Assembly: GCA_947478725.1 (NCBI GenBank)
Contig: CANJWZ010000014.1
Coordinates: 1-64,000 of the forward strand
Direction of reading: 5' to 3'
Length of the DNA: 64,000 bases
Source: Comamonadaceae bacterium
Lineage (GTDB): Bacteria; Pseudomonadota; Gammaproteobacteria; Burkholderiales; Burkholderiaceae_C
The translations under genes were made by a program, and so were the position numbers. How positions within the stretch are numbered: position 1 is the first letter of the stretch; each line of letters opens with the position of its first letter. Positions 1-8,417 of this stretch are shown here, piece by piece. The notes beneath the pieces are model-generated. The model was not told the origin of the DNA. It saw only the letters and a program-made list of their open reading frames with translations, and searched no databases.

Positions 1-912
1 AAGGCGTTGCACCATGCACACGTCGTCAGCCCAATCGCACGCAAGGCCACATTCGCACCACCATGCGGGCCGCAGCGCGGCTGCTGCGCTATTGCGCCCA
101 CCCACCCTTTGCCATGGATCGTCTTCGCAAAGAGGGCGCCGAGCAGCGCAGCGAGCCCAGCGACAAGCGTGGCACCAGGGCTGACGAACTTCACCTCGCG
201 ATGCGCAGGGCTGATCGATCGTATTGCCGCCCTGGTGCCGCCACCGCGTACGCACCGGCACCGCTACTTTGGTGTGCTGGCCCCGAATTCGCCGCTCAGG
301 GCTGCGGCGGTGGCCATGGCTGCACCGGCGTAAGTGTTACCGTTGCCTGCCTCACCTGCACCATGCGGCACGGGCGAGGGTATGCCAATTCAGCCAGAGC
401 CGGTGCCACCCAAGCGCGCACCGGCGCACTACCTGTGGGCAGTGCTGATCGCCCGCATTTACGAAGTTTTTCCGTTGCTGTGCCCGAAGTGCGGTGGACA
501 GATGCGCCTGATCGCATTTATTACCGAGGGCATGCAGATCAGGCGGATTCTGGATCACATTGGGGTCGACTCCGAGCCACCACACAGAGCCCCGGCGCGC
601 GGGCCAACGCTGTGGGATGACTGTGGTGATGCGCAGATGGATGAGGGAGTGCAAACTGAGCCAGATTGGGATGTGGCGGCGCAACCCGTTCCAGGCTACG
701 AGGTAGACCAGCGCGTCAATTGGTGACTCAGCGAAGCGGCGCTTTCTATAGTTGCTGGGAGCAGGTGCGTGCTCGCCACACCCAAATCCATATTGGCAAT
801 CCCAAGATCTCGCCATTGAGCGGCTGCGAGCGCTCAAACTGCCTGGGTCTAACGTGTTTCGAAGCCCCAACCCGTGCCATACCTGGCCTCAGGCGGTTGA
901 ATTTCCTATCCG
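1..912 (+). mobile_element. IS91-family element remnant (3' part, decayed transposase)
   Basis: The plus-strand frame from base 7 to 726 encodes the C-terminal part of an IS91/IS801-type rolling-circle transposase. The stretch before base 333 contains 'IDRIAALVPPPRTHRHRYFG' and 'VLAPNSPLRAA', and after an in-frame TAA at 331-333 the same frame continues with 'YEVFPLLCPKCGGQMR', a family signature with a CxxC pair. The N-terminal catalytic Tyr/His region lies outside the window or is lost. Noncoding sequence then runs to 'aatttcctatccgt' near base 912. A second remnant ends in the same bases near 14883, which marks the shared element terminus. The reading is broken, so the transposase is not active. 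The right end abuts, and seems to have cut off, a gntR gene. Confidence 0.75.
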
Positions 913-1178
913 TCGGTCACGTCTTCGTACGACAGCTCGACCACGCGCACGCCGACGTAAGGAATGCGCTGCAGGAGCTTGCGACCTTCGAGCCGGTTGA
1001 TGGCCTCGCGCAAAGGGCCGCGGCCTATGCCGTAGCGGGCGCACAGCTCGGCCTCGGTCAGCCGCGCGCCGGGTGGAAGCTCGCCGCTCATGATCGCGGC
1101 GTCGAGGATCGCGGCGGTTTGGTCGCCAAGCGTGGCCTTGGTCGCGGGCGTGGCGGCCTCGAGCTTGGTTTTGCTCAT
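906..1178 (-). pseudogene. GntR-family regulator stub (HTH only, C-terminus cut off by IS end)
   Basis: The 90 codons encode a complete winged helix-turn-helix of the FadR/FCD branch: 'ILDAAIMSGELPPGARLTE' followed by 'LCARYGIGRGPLREAINRLE' and 'YVGVRVVELSYEDVTD'. At this point FCD regulators continue with the effector-binding helical domain of about 140 residues. Here one Gly codon and a TAG follow, and those bases belong to the IS91 terminus at about 906-912. The gene has therefore probably lost its whole ligand domain to the insertion. It lies downstream of the aconitase gene on the same strand, after a hairpin repeat. A GntR-like operator at 4046-4057 may be its former target. A free HTH might still bind DNA weakly, but loss of effector control is the simpler expectation. 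Confidence 0.75.
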
Positions 1179-1200
1179 GCGGACGGCTCCGCGAAATTCC

Positions 1201-1246
1201 GTTCGCCCTGAGCTTGTCGAAGGGCTTCGACAAGCTCAGCCCGAAC
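1201..1246. repeat. REP-like hairpin between acnA and gntR stub
   Basis: Two 22-base arms (1201-1222 and 1225-1246) around a GG centre form a near-perfect inverted repeat with only two adjacent mismatches. The core 'GAGCTTGTCGAAG' is the unit I know as a common intergenic palindrome in Acidovorax, Variovorax and xanthomonad genomes. It lies between two co-directional genes and could act as a transcription attenuator or mRNA 3' stabiliser. I see no other copy in the window. Confidence 0.75.
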
Positions 1247-1263
1247 GGGGAGGGGGGGCTGGC

Positions 1264-3987
1264 TCATGCGGCAAGCTCGTGCTGCGCGATCAATTCATTG
1301 CCGACGAAAGGCAGGATCCCGCCCGCATCGATCCAGCGCATCTCGCGCGGCGTGTCCACCCGCAGCGTGAGCTCGACTTCGAAGCTCGTGCCATCGTCCC
1401 GCTCGAAGCGGCAGCCAAGCTTCATGCGCGGTGTCAGCGAGCCTTCCATGCCGAGCAGGCTCACGCGCTCGCTTCCCGTCAATCCCAAAGTCTTGCGTGT
1501 CACGCCCGCCGGAAACTGCAAGGGCAGCACTCCCAGCCCGACAAGATTGGAGCGGTGGATGCGCTCGTAGCTTTCGGCGATGACGGCGCGCACGCCCAGC
1601 AGCGCAGTGCCTTTCGCCGCGGTGTCGCGCGATGAGCCGGCACCGTAGTTCTTGCCTGCAACGACGACCAGCGCAACATCCTGCTGCGCATAGCGCAGCG
1701 AAGCGTCGTACATGTCGACGACGTCGCCGCCAGGAAACATGCGCGTGTACCCGCCTTCCACGCCTGGCACGATTTCGTTGCGCAGCTGGAGGTTGGAGAA
1801 AGCGGTGCGCGCCACCACGTCCGGATTGGCGCGCCGCGACAGCAGCAGGTTGAAGTCGGCCTCCTTCACGCCGCGCTCCAGCAGGTAGCTGCCCACCGGA
1901 CCATCGCGGAACACCGCGCCTACCGGACTGATGTGGTCGGTAGTGACGTTGTCGCCCAGCATCGCCAGGATGCGCGCACCGGTGACGGGCGCGGGCCTGG
2001 CCGCGATGCCCATCCGGTCGCTGTAGGGCGCGCACCGGATGTAGGTGCTGTCCGGGTCCCACGAGTAGGTGCCACTGCCCGCACCGCACATCGCGTCCCA
2101 CGCAGCGTCGCCTTCGAGGATGTGCGAATAGCCTTCCTTGTAGAGCGAGGGCACGACGACCGAGCGCATGGTCTGCTCGATCTCTTCGTCGCTCGGCCAG
2201 ACGTCGGCCAGGTATACCGGTGCGCCCTTGTCGTCGGTGCCGAGCGGCTCGGTGGCCAGGTCCTTGAGCACGGTGCCGGCCAGTGCATAGGCCACCACCA
2301 GCGGCGGCGATGCAAGGTAGTTGGCGCGGACCTGCGCGTGGATCCGGCTTTCGAAATTGCGGTTGCCGGAAAGCACGGCCGCGACAGGCAGCGTTTTCTG
2401 CGCGGTCAGCGCGGCGCTCACCTCCGGCTTGAGGTCACCCGAGCCGCCCATGCAGGTCATGCAGCCGTAGCCGACGGTCTGGAATCCCAGCGCATCGAGG
2501 TACTCGTCCAGGCCCGCCGCATGCAGGTATTCGGATACGCGGCGCGATCCCGGAGCGAGGGACGTCTTGACCCAGCTCCTGCTCATCATGCCGCGCCGCA
2601 CCGCGTTGCGGGCCAGCAGGCCGGCAGCGATCATCACATTCGGGTTGGACGTGTTGGTGCAGCTGGTGATGGCAGCCAGCACCACGTCGCCGGCGACGAT
2701 GCCCGCCGCCGCACGATCGGCTTTTTCGGCCGCGCCGAAGTTCTTGCCGAAATTCTGCGCGACCGCGTCGAGGTCGACCCGGTCCTCCGGACGCCGCGGC
2801 CCCGCCATGCTCGGCACGATGGCTGCCAGGTCGATGTCGACGACGGATTCGTACGCCGGCTCGACGGGGCCGCGCCACAACCCTTGCAGCTTCGCATAGG
2901 CCTCGACCTTGTCGACAGCACGCGGATCTCGACCGGTAGTGCGCAGGTAGTCGACGGTGGCCTGGTCGATGGTGAAGAAGCCCATGGTCGCGCCGTATTC
3001 GGGCGCCATGTTGGCGATGGTCGCGCGGTCGGTCAGCGAAAGATGGTCCAACCCGTCGCCGCAGAACTCGACGAACTTGCCGACCACGTCGGCGCGGCGC
3101 AGGCGCTCGGTGACGGTGAGCACGATGTCGGTCGCAGTCACGCCCGGGCGCACCTTGCCGCGCAGCCGGCAGCCCACCACCTCCGGCACCAGCATGCTGA
3201 TCGGCTCGCCCAGCATGGCCGAGCCGGCCTCGATGCCGCCTACGCCCCAGCCCATCACGGCAAGGCAATTGACCATCGGCGTATGGCTGTCCATGCCGAC
3301 CAGCGAGTCAGGATAGAGCACCTTGACGCCATCGGCCGCGGGCTCCTCGCGCACCACCGATGCGAGGTACTCGACATTGATCTGGTGCAGGATGCCGTGG
3401 CCCGGCGGGATGATGCGGAAATTCCGGAAGGCGCTTTCGGCCCACTTGAGCACGCTGTAGCGCTCCTTGTTCCGGCGGTATTCCAGCACCATGTTCTTGG
3501 CCCGCGCATCGGCCGTGCCGGCGAATTCGGTGGTGATGGAATGGTCGACCACCAGGTCCACCGGGATCAGCGGATTGATCAGGCCCGGATCCTTGCCGAG
3601 GCCGGCGACGCGGTCGCGCATGGACGCCAGGTCCACCAGCAGCGGCAAGCCGGACGAATCGGGCATCAGCACGCGGGCGGGGTAGAAAGCGATCTCGGTG
3701 TCCTCGTACTGGCCGTTGGAGTAATTGGCGACGCATTCGATGTCGGCCTGCGTCACGGTTTCGTCGTCGTAGTGGCGTAAGAGATTTTCTAGCAGCACCT
3801 TGATGCTGTAGGGCAGTTTCTCCAGCGAAATTCCCATCTTCGCGGCGAGCGCCGGCAGGTGGTGGACACGGTAGCTGCCGCCGCACAATTGCACGGTCTG
3901 TGCGGCGTCGGGGGCAAGGGATTGCGGGCTGTTCGGTTCTGTGGGCACGGCCGACAGCGTATTTGCGGGTTGGGATTTTGTCAACAA
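1264..3987 (-). CDS. acnA: Aconitate hydratase, AcnA/IRP-type, divergent paralogue
   Basis: This 907-residue protein has the full AcnA/IRP1 architecture and converts citrate to isocitrate, or a related tricarboxylate, in the cytoplasm. The [4Fe-4S] cysteines are present in 'AITSCTNTSNPNV' (about residue 440) and 'YGCMTCMGGSGDL' (about 505-512). The C-terminal swivel domain carries 'GAGSSRDTAAKGTALLGVRA' and 'ERIHRSNLVGLGVLPLQF'. Compared with IRP1 the active-site loop reads MGGSGD where IGNSGP is usual, and 'SSRDTAAKGT' replaces 'SSRDWAAKGP', so its substrate may differ from plain citrate. The longest frame starts at a TTG; a GTG at 3946-3948 is an alternative, and a TTGACA-N17-TACGCT promoter-like pair lies between them, so the start is uncertain. 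It is divergent from a Bug receptor gene, with a GntR-type operator between, which suggests a catabolic rather than a housekeeping aconitase. Confidence 0.9.
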   Translation of the reverse strand: MLTKSQPANTLSAVPTEPNSPQSLAPDAAQTVQLCGGSYRVHHLPALAAKMGISLEKLPYSIKVLLENLLRHYDDETVTQADIECVANYSNGQYEDTEIAFYPARVLMPDSSGLPLLVDLASMRDRVAGLGKDPGLINPLIPVDLVVDHSITTEFAGTADARAKNMVLEYRRNKERYSVLKWAESAFRNFRIIPPGHGILHQINVEYLASVVREEPAADGVKVLYPDSLVGMDSHTPMVNCLAVMGWGVGGIEAGSAMLGEPISMLVPEVVGCRLRGKVRPGVTATDIVLTVTERLRRADVVGKFVEFCGDGLDHLSLTDRATIANMAPEYGATMGFFTIDQATVDYLRTTGRDPRAVDKVEAYAKLQGLWRGPVEPAYESVVDIDLAAIVPSMAGPRRPEDRVDLDAVAQNFGKNFGAAEKADRAAAGIVAGDVVLAAITSCTNTSNPNVMIAAGLLARNAVRRGMMSRSWVKTSLAPGSRRVSEYLHAAGLDEYLDALGFQTVGYGCMTCMGGSGDLKPEVSAALTAQKTLPVAAVLSGNRNFESRIHAQVRANYLASPPLVVAYALAGTVLKDLATEPLGTDDKGAPVYLADVWPSDEEIEQTMRSVVVPSLYKEGYSHILEGDAAWDAMCGAGSGTYSWDPDSTYIRCAPYSDRMGIAARPAPVTGARILAMLGDNVTTDHISPVGAVFRDGPVGSYLLERGVKEADFNLLLSRRANPDVVARTAFSNLQLRNEIVPGVEGGYTRMFPGGDVVDMYDASLRYAQQDVALVVVAGKNYGAGSSRDTAAKGTALLGVRAVIAESYERIHRSNLVGLGVLPLQFPAGVTRKTLGLTGSERVSLLGMEGSLTPRMKLGCRFERDDGTSFEVELTLRVDTPREMRWIDAGGILPFVGNELIAQHELAA

Positions 3988-4045
3988 TCTGGTGCGCTGT
4001 ACTTTAAATTCCCTCCAGTAGTAACCCTGTATCGCCCAGCGATAG

Positions 4046-4057
4046 ATTGTCTACAAT
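4046..4057. promoter_or_regulatory. Candidate GntR (FCD-type) operator
   Basis: The 12-mer ATTGTCTACAAT has the TTGT-N2-ACAA symmetry typical of FadR/FCD-branch GntR operators. It sits in the short divergent region between acnA and the Bug gene that starts at 4094. Its bases TACAAT could also serve as a -10 box. The regulator encoded at 906-1178 is the obvious candidate partner but has lost its effector domain. Confidence 0.45.
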
Positions 4058-4093
4058 TTGTTTTACATAGACGGTCCGCAATCTGGAGACACC

Positions 4094-5065
4094 ATGCGAC
4101 TGAAGACACTCCCGGCCTTGCTGATCGCAATGGCCGCCGTTCTGGTGCTCCCCGCGGCGCAGGCACAGGCGCCTTATCCCAACAAATCCATCCGTCTCAT
4201 CGTCGTCGCGCCGGCGGGCGGAACGCTGGACACCGTGTCGCGTTCTTTCGCCATCGCGCTCGGAGAGGCGCTGGGCCAGGCTATCGTGGCGGACAACAAG
4301 TCCGGCGCCAGCGGCTCGGTCGGCGCGGTCGAAGTCGCGGCGGCCAAGCCTGACGGCTATACGCTGGGGATGGTGTACGACACGCATGCAGTCAACCAGC
4401 ACCTGTATAAGAACCTGCGCTACGACTCTTTCAAGTCGTTCGACTACATCAGCCGCATCGTCACCTCGCCGCAGATCCTGGTGGCCGCCTCTTCCCTGCC
4501 GGCCAACAATCTTCCGGAGCTGATCCGCTATGCCAAGGCCAACCCGGGCAAGATCAATTACGCGTCGACCGGCACCGGCAGCTCCAACCACCTGAACGCG
4601 CTGCTGCTGGCCAACGGCGCCGGGATCGAGATGGTCCACGTGCCGTACAAGGGCGGGCCGGCCGCTCTGACCGACATGATGGGCGGACGGATAGACCTGA
4701 TGGTGGTGTCGGCGCCCAACACCATGAGCTACATACAGTCCGGCCGCGTCAAGGTCCTGGCCCTGGGCGTCAACCGTCCGCTGCCGGGACTGGCCGGCAT
4801 CGCACCGATTTCGGACACCATCCCGGGCTATGAGGCGGGTCTGTGGGTCGGCCTGGTCGCGCCTGCCGGGCTACCGCCGGAAGTGCTGGCGCGGCTGTCG
4901 AAGGAATCGCAGGCCGTGCTGGCCAAGCCCGACCTGCGCAGCAAGCTGGCCGGCGCCGGCTATGAAATCAATGCCAGCAGCGCGGCAGAGTTCTCGGCCT
5001 TCATGCGCAGGGAATACGACAAGATGGGCAAGGTGATCAAGGACGGGAAGATCGAGGTCGAGTGA
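4094..5065 (+). CDS. Bug/TctC-family periplasmic solute receptor 1
   Basis: The 323-residue product begins with a signal peptide ('LLIAMAAVLVLPAAQAQA') and continues with the Bug-family start 'YPNKSIRLIVVAPAGGTLDT'. Bug proteins bind carboxylates or amides in the periplasm and deliver them to TctAB-like or other carriers. Motifs seen in order are 'NKSGASGSVGAVEVAAAKPD' near residue 70, 'YASTGTGSSNHLNALLL' and 'MVHVPYKGGPAALTDMMGG' in the middle. I chose the ATG at 4094, which follows 'GGAGAC', over the longer frame from 4058. The gene is divergent from the aconitase and is followed at 49 bases by the racemase-superfamily gene, so a shared carboxylate substrate is likely. No membrane partner is in the window. 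Confidence 0.9.
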   Translation: MRLKTLPALLIAMAAVLVLPAAQAQAPYPNKSIRLIVVAPAGGTLDTVSRSFAIALGEALGQAIVADNKSGASGSVGAVEVAAAKPDGYTLGMVYDTHAVNQHLYKNLRYDSFKSFDYISRIVTSPQILVAASSLPANNLPELIRYAKANPGKINYASTGTGSSNHLNALLLANGAGIEMVHVPYKGGPAALTDMMGGRIDLMVVSAPNTMSYIQSGRVKVLALGVNRPLPGLAGIAPISDTIPGYEAGLWVGLVAPAGLPPEVLARLSKESQAVLAKPDLRSKLAGAGYEINASSAAEFSAFMRREYDKMGKVIKDGKIEVE

Positions 5066-5113
5066 TCTGCGTCGGGCGATCCCGGGTTTCGAACAAAAAG
5101 AGGAGAAGCATCC

Positions 5114-5839
5114 ATGTCAGACTGGCGCGCAAGAATCGGTTTCCTGGTTCCATCGGTGACACCCACGGTAGAGATCGAGATGGTGGAGCTCGCTCCCAAG
5201 GGCGTGTCGGTGCATTTCTCGCGCATGAAATCCAGCAGGACGATGGGCGCCTTCGAGCCCTTCGAAGTCCGCGCCCGCAGCCATCTGGAGCACCTGGACG
5301 AGACCGTCGAGCTGCTGGCCGGTGTCAAGCCGGACGTGATCGTGCTCGCGCACACCGCCACCAGCTATGTGCTGGGCAAGGAAGGCGAAGAGAAGCTGAC
5401 GCGGGAAATCACGCAGCGCACCGGCATCCCCTTCATCTCGGCCCTGGGCAGCGTGATCCAAGCGCTTGGCGCGCTGGGTGCGCGCAAGGTCGCGGTGGGT
5501 ACGCCTTACGAGGAAGATCTGACGGTGATGGGCAAGCGCACGGTTGAAAGCTACGGCCTGGAGGTCGTCAACGTGCAGCGGCTGCTCGACGTGAAGAGCA
5601 TCTTCGAAGAGACGCCCAAGCGTGTCTACGGCCTGATGCGCAAGGCGGATCGGCCCGAGGCCCAGGCGCTGTTCATCAGCGGCGTCGGCCTGCCGACGCT
5701 GGAGGTTCTGCAGGCGCTGGAAGACGACATCGGCAAGCCGGTGATCTCCAGCGCCAGCGCGATGATGTGGAATGCGCTGCGCGTCATCGGCGTCGGCGCG
5801 AAGGTGACCGGCTACGGGCGCCTGCTTCGCGAACACTGA
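5114..5839 (+). CDS. Asp/Glu racemase-superfamily protein (maleate isomerase/arylmalonate decarboxylase-like), cysteine-free
   Basis: The 241-residue protein has the start 'IGFLVPSVTPTVEIEM' and the segment 'PFISALGSVIQALGALGARK', which match maleate cis-trans isomerase and arylmalonate decarboxylase relatives. Those enzymes use one or two active-site cysteines, expected after 'VLAH' (here 'AHTATSYVLG') and in the 'FISGVGLPT' segment. No cysteine occurs anywhere in the translation, so a classical Cys-based isomerisation is ruled out for this member. Its real reaction is unknown; decarboxylation, hydration or another acid-base chemistry are possibilities. The ATG follows a good AGGAG site. It lies between two Bug genes in one transcription unit, so it probably acts on the acid those receptors bind. 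Confidence 0.75.
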   Translation: MSDWRARIGFLVPSVTPTVEIEMVELAPKGVSVHFSRMKSSRTMGAFEPFEVRARSHLEHLDETVELLAGVKPDVIVLAHTATSYVLGKEGEEKLTREITQRTGIPFISALGSVIQALGALGARKVAVGTPYEEDLTVMGKRTVESYGLEVVNVQRLLDVKSIFEETPKRVYGLMRKADRPEAQALFISGVGLPTLEVLQALEDDIGKPVISSASAMMWNALRVIGVGAKVTGYGRLLREH

Positions 5840-5854
5840 ACAGGAGGAGACACC

Positions 5855-6820
5855 ATGCGCCGCTCTTTTTTGAAAAGCATTGGCCTGGCGGGGCTTTCCG
5901 CCGCTGTGTATCCGTTTGCGCATGCGCAGGATTTTCCGAACAGGCCGATCAGGATCATCGTGCCCTTCGGGCCGGGGTCTGGGGTGGACGTGGGTGCGCG
6001 GCTGATGTCGACGCCGCTGTCCAAGCTGCTGGGGCAACCGGTGATCGTCGAGAACCGGCCGGGGGCAGGCGCTGCGATCGGCACTGCTCTGGTCGCGAAT
6101 GCGGCGCCGGACGGCTACACGATTCTTGCGGCCAATCCGACGCTGACTTCGGTGCCGGCGTTCTCCAAGGCGCCGGGTTATTCGCTCGATGGCCTGACCG
6201 GCGTTTCCAACTTCAGCGACTTGCCGGCGGTGATGGTGACCGCGCCCGCCAGCGGATACAAGACGCTGAAGCAGTTCGTCGATGCGGCCAAGGCCAATCC
6301 GGGCAAGTTGACTTTTGCTTCAGCCGGTGTCGGGACCATCACCTACCTGGCTTCCGAGAAGCTGCACGTCGCGGCGGGGATCAAGCTGCTGCACGTGCCC
6401 TACAAGAGCACGTCGGATTCGTTCGCCGACGTGATGGCGGGACGGGTCGACTACATCTACACGCAGTTGAGCTCCGCGCTCGGACAGATCAGGGCAGGCA
6501 AGCTGGTGGCGCTGGCGATCTCGCAGCATTCGGCGGCGGTGCCGGACGTGCCTACGCTGGCCGAGCTGGGGTATCCGGCCGCGGGCTTCAGTGTCTGGGT
6601 GGGTTTTCTCGCGCCGGCGAAGACGCCGCGCGACGTGATCGCGCGGCTTTATGACGCGATCCAGAAAGTGCGCGATACGGACGAGTTCAAGCAGCAGGTG
6701 GCTTCGCAGATGGGCGGCTCGGTGGTGGCGACCACGCCGGAGAAATTCACGGCGGATCTGAAGAAGGAATTGGCGGACAACGAGGAACTGGTGAAGAAGC
6801 TGGGAATCGCGAAGGAATAA
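5855..6820 (+). CDS. Bug/TctC-family periplasmic solute receptor 2
   Basis: The 321-residue product starts 'MRRSFLKSIGLAGLSA' and has a signal peptide ending near 'AHAQ'. The Bug hallmark 'FPNRPIRIIVPFGPGSGVDV' follows, then 'PDGYTILAANPTL', 'HVPYKSTSDSFADVMAGRVD' and the C-terminal lobe 'DVPTLAELGYPAAGFSVWVG'. An AGGAGG-type site precedes the ATG. It is 15 bases after the racemase-superfamily gene and directly abuts a broken third Bug gene. The ligand cannot be told from sequence. The Arg pair followed by SFLK gives the signal a weak Tat look. Confidence 0.9.
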   Translation: MRRSFLKSIGLAGLSAAVYPFAHAQDFPNRPIRIIVPFGPGSGVDVGARLMSTPLSKLLGQPVIVENRPGAGAAIGTALVANAAPDGYTILAANPTLTSVPAFSKAPGYSLDGLTGVSNFSDLPAVMVTAPASGYKTLKQFVDAAKANPGKLTFASAGVGTITYLASEKLHVAAGIKLLHVPYKSTSDSFADVMAGRVDYIYTQLSSALGQIRAGKLVALAISQHSAAVPDVPTLAELGYPAAGFSVWVGFLAPAKTPRDVIARLYDAIQKVRDTDEFKQQVASQMGGSVVATTPEKFTADLKKELADNEELVKKLGIAKE

Positions 6821-7545
6821 AGACGAAACACGCCACCCTCCGCAGATCCTTTCTTCTGGAAGCCGCAGCCTGTCTCGCCGCCAGCGCCATCCCCCTTCTT
6901 GCGCAAGCACAAGCCAGCTTCCCTTCCGGCCCCATCAAGATCACCGTCCCCTCAGCCGCCGGAGGCGGCATCGACGCCACTGCCCGGATCTACGGCAACA
7001 AGCTCTCCCAGGTTCTAAAAACACCGGTGGTCATTGAAAACGCTCCCGGCACCGCGGGCCAAATCGCAGCGCGCCTCTTCAGAAGCGCCCGACCGGATGG
7101 CCAGACCCTGTTGTGGTCCTCATCGAGCTTTGCCGTGGTCGCGCCGCTCGCGGAGGTCTGGCCCTTCGATCCGACGCGTGAATTCCGCACCCTTGCGCGC
7201 CTGCTGGCCTTCGATCTCATCCTCGTCGTCAGTCCCGGCCTGGGCGTCAAATCCCTCAAGGAGCTGCTGGCACTGATGCGCAGCGAAAGGCTGCCCTGGG
7301 GCAGCCCGGGCCTGGTGACGGCGCCGAACATCGCGGCCAGCGTGTTCAACGAGCGCGCCAATGGAAAGGGCGTGGCAGTCTCGTACAACGGCAGCGCGCC
7401 GGCGCTCACTGCGCTGTTGGGCGGGCATGTTTCCTATATGTTCAACATGATCGACAACCTCAAGGGACACATACAGGCGGGCAAGCTATTGCCTGTGGCC
7501 ATGCGAAATCGATTTCTGAGGGCTTTAGAGCGGGAACTTGCCTGA
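6817..7545 (+). pseudogene. Bug-family receptor 3, start codon lost and 3' end truncated
   Basis: The frame reads as a Bug protein from 'KTKHATLRRSFLLEAAACLA' through 'FPSGPIKITVPSAAGGGIDA' to 'LKGHIQAGKLLPVAM'. There is no usable start codon at its beginning: the expected ATG, which would overlap the previous stop as ATGA, reads ATAA (6817-6820). After about base 7503 the sequence no longer resembles a Bug protein and a TGA follows at 7543-7545, so the last third of the gene is missing. Codon style also changes here, from GC-rich to less GC-rich sequence. I infer that the right-hand boundary of an imported block falls at about 7503. Confidence 0.75.
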
Positions 7546-7648
7546 TCTTTTGGTAGCTCACTCTGTGAGCTGATCACTCGTTAATCTCCTTTGTACCGCC
7601 GGCGCGCAAGTAAACCGGCTTTTAAGCAAAACCGGCGAAGCGCATATG

Positions 7649-7676
7649 AAAAAGGCCGCAGAAATGCGGCCTTTTT
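7649..7676. terminator. Bidirectional rho-independent terminator
   Basis: A perfect 12-base inverted repeat (AAAAAGGCCGCA / TGCGGCCTTTTT) around a GAAA loop is flanked by A and T runs on both sides. It can therefore stop transcription from the left and also the minus-strand toxin-antitoxin operon that ends at 7695. Confidence 0.85.
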
Positions 7677-7694
7677 GTTGGGTTGCAGGTCAGT

Positions 7695-7982
7695 TCAGGC
7701 GTGCATTTCAATCGCCACCTTCTGCCCCGCGCGGGCAGCCAGGGTAATGAGCATATCCAGGCTGAACTTCTCCCACTTGCCCCGCACCAGGTCAGACACC
7801 CTCGACTGCGCCACCCCAAACCGCTTGGCTGCTTGCTCTTGCGTCCAGCCCTCTTGCTGCACCAGCAAGCTCAAACGCCCCATCAAATCAGCGCGCAGCG
7901 CGAGCACAGCCGCCTCGTCCTCTGAAAACCCTAGGTCCACAAACACGTTGCCACTGGATGGCTGGATATTGGATTGAGTCAT
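7695..7982 (-). CDS. XRE-family antitoxin, HigA-like
   Basis: The 95-residue protein contains a Cro/C1 helix-turn-helix, 'WTQEQAAKRFGVAQSRVSDL' followed by 'VRGKWEKFSLDMLITLAARA'. This is the usual build of antitoxins paired with phage-derived Gp49-like (HigB/RelE-type) toxins. Such antitoxins bind the toxin and repress the shared promoter. It begins 3 bases after the end of the toxin frame in a toxin-first operon and reads into the terminator at 7649-7676. The antitoxin is intact while its toxin is interrupted, so it may be an orphan. It is a paralogue of the antitoxin at 9779-10060. Confidence 0.85.
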   Translation of the reverse strand: MTQSNIQPSSGNVFVDLGFSEDEAAVLALRADLMGRLSLLVQQEGWTQEQAAKRFGVAQSRVSDLVRGKWEKFSLDMLITLAARAGQKVAIEMHA

Positions 7983-7985
7983 GTT

Positions 7986-8300
7986 TCAGTCTCCTATTAG
8001 TTTGTAACGCCCAGCGGCCAAGTCAATGTCATGTTTGGCGGTTTTCTGTGTGGTTTTTTGAAAGGCGTGCAGCATATACACCGCATTGCCGCGACTTGCC
8101 ACATAAATCACGCGCCACTGGGTACCTACGTTGATGCGCACCTCATACGCACCAATCCCCACCGTGGGCATGGGCTTGAAGTCGCTGGGCATCAAGCCCA
8201 ATTGCACCTGTCACAGATCAAAACCCGCTTGCCGCTTGGCCGCTTCCGGGAACTTTGCCAAGTCATGTTGGCTGCTTCCTATGAATTGAAGAGATTTCAC
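7986..8300 (-). pseudogene. Gp49-like (HigB/RelE-type) toxin with one in-frame TGA
   Basis: Read from a GTG at 8300, the frame encodes a complete phage-derived Gp49-like toxin of about 104 residues apart from one stop, TGA at 8211-8213. The part before it ends 'FPEAAKRQAGFDL' and the part after it begins 'QVQLGLMPSDFKPMPTVG', continuing to 'YMLHAFQKTTQKTAKHDIDL'. The paralogue at 9444-9779 reads 'AAKRDAGHQLDQVQ' at this place, so exactly one residue is replaced by the stop. A TATAAT box at 8307-8312 (minus strand) lies only 6 bases before the GTG, so the transcript may be nearly leaderless. A GTG at 8207 could give an N-terminally shortened product. Loss of function is the simplest reading. 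Confidence 0.75.
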
Positions 8301-8417
8301 GACGCGATTATATAAGCACTTAGATAGAACGCCCCAAGGCCCGGACAACTCACTCGTCACAATGTGCGCCATTAGCCGATTGCTCAGGTCACGCCCTGCC
8401 GGGGTTTTATTGCCCAC

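Noticed and set aside
1933..3780. 615-codon plus-strand frame
   Set aside because: It lies antisense to the aconitase gene, and its composition (Arg/His/Gly/Asp-rich) is the usual shadow of a GC-rich gene. No family motif is seen.
3945..3985. TTGACA-N17-TACGCT as a proven acnA promoter
   Set aside because: The pair fits a promoter but lies inside the longest frame, and I cannot decide between start codons without homologues. It is mentioned with acnA only.
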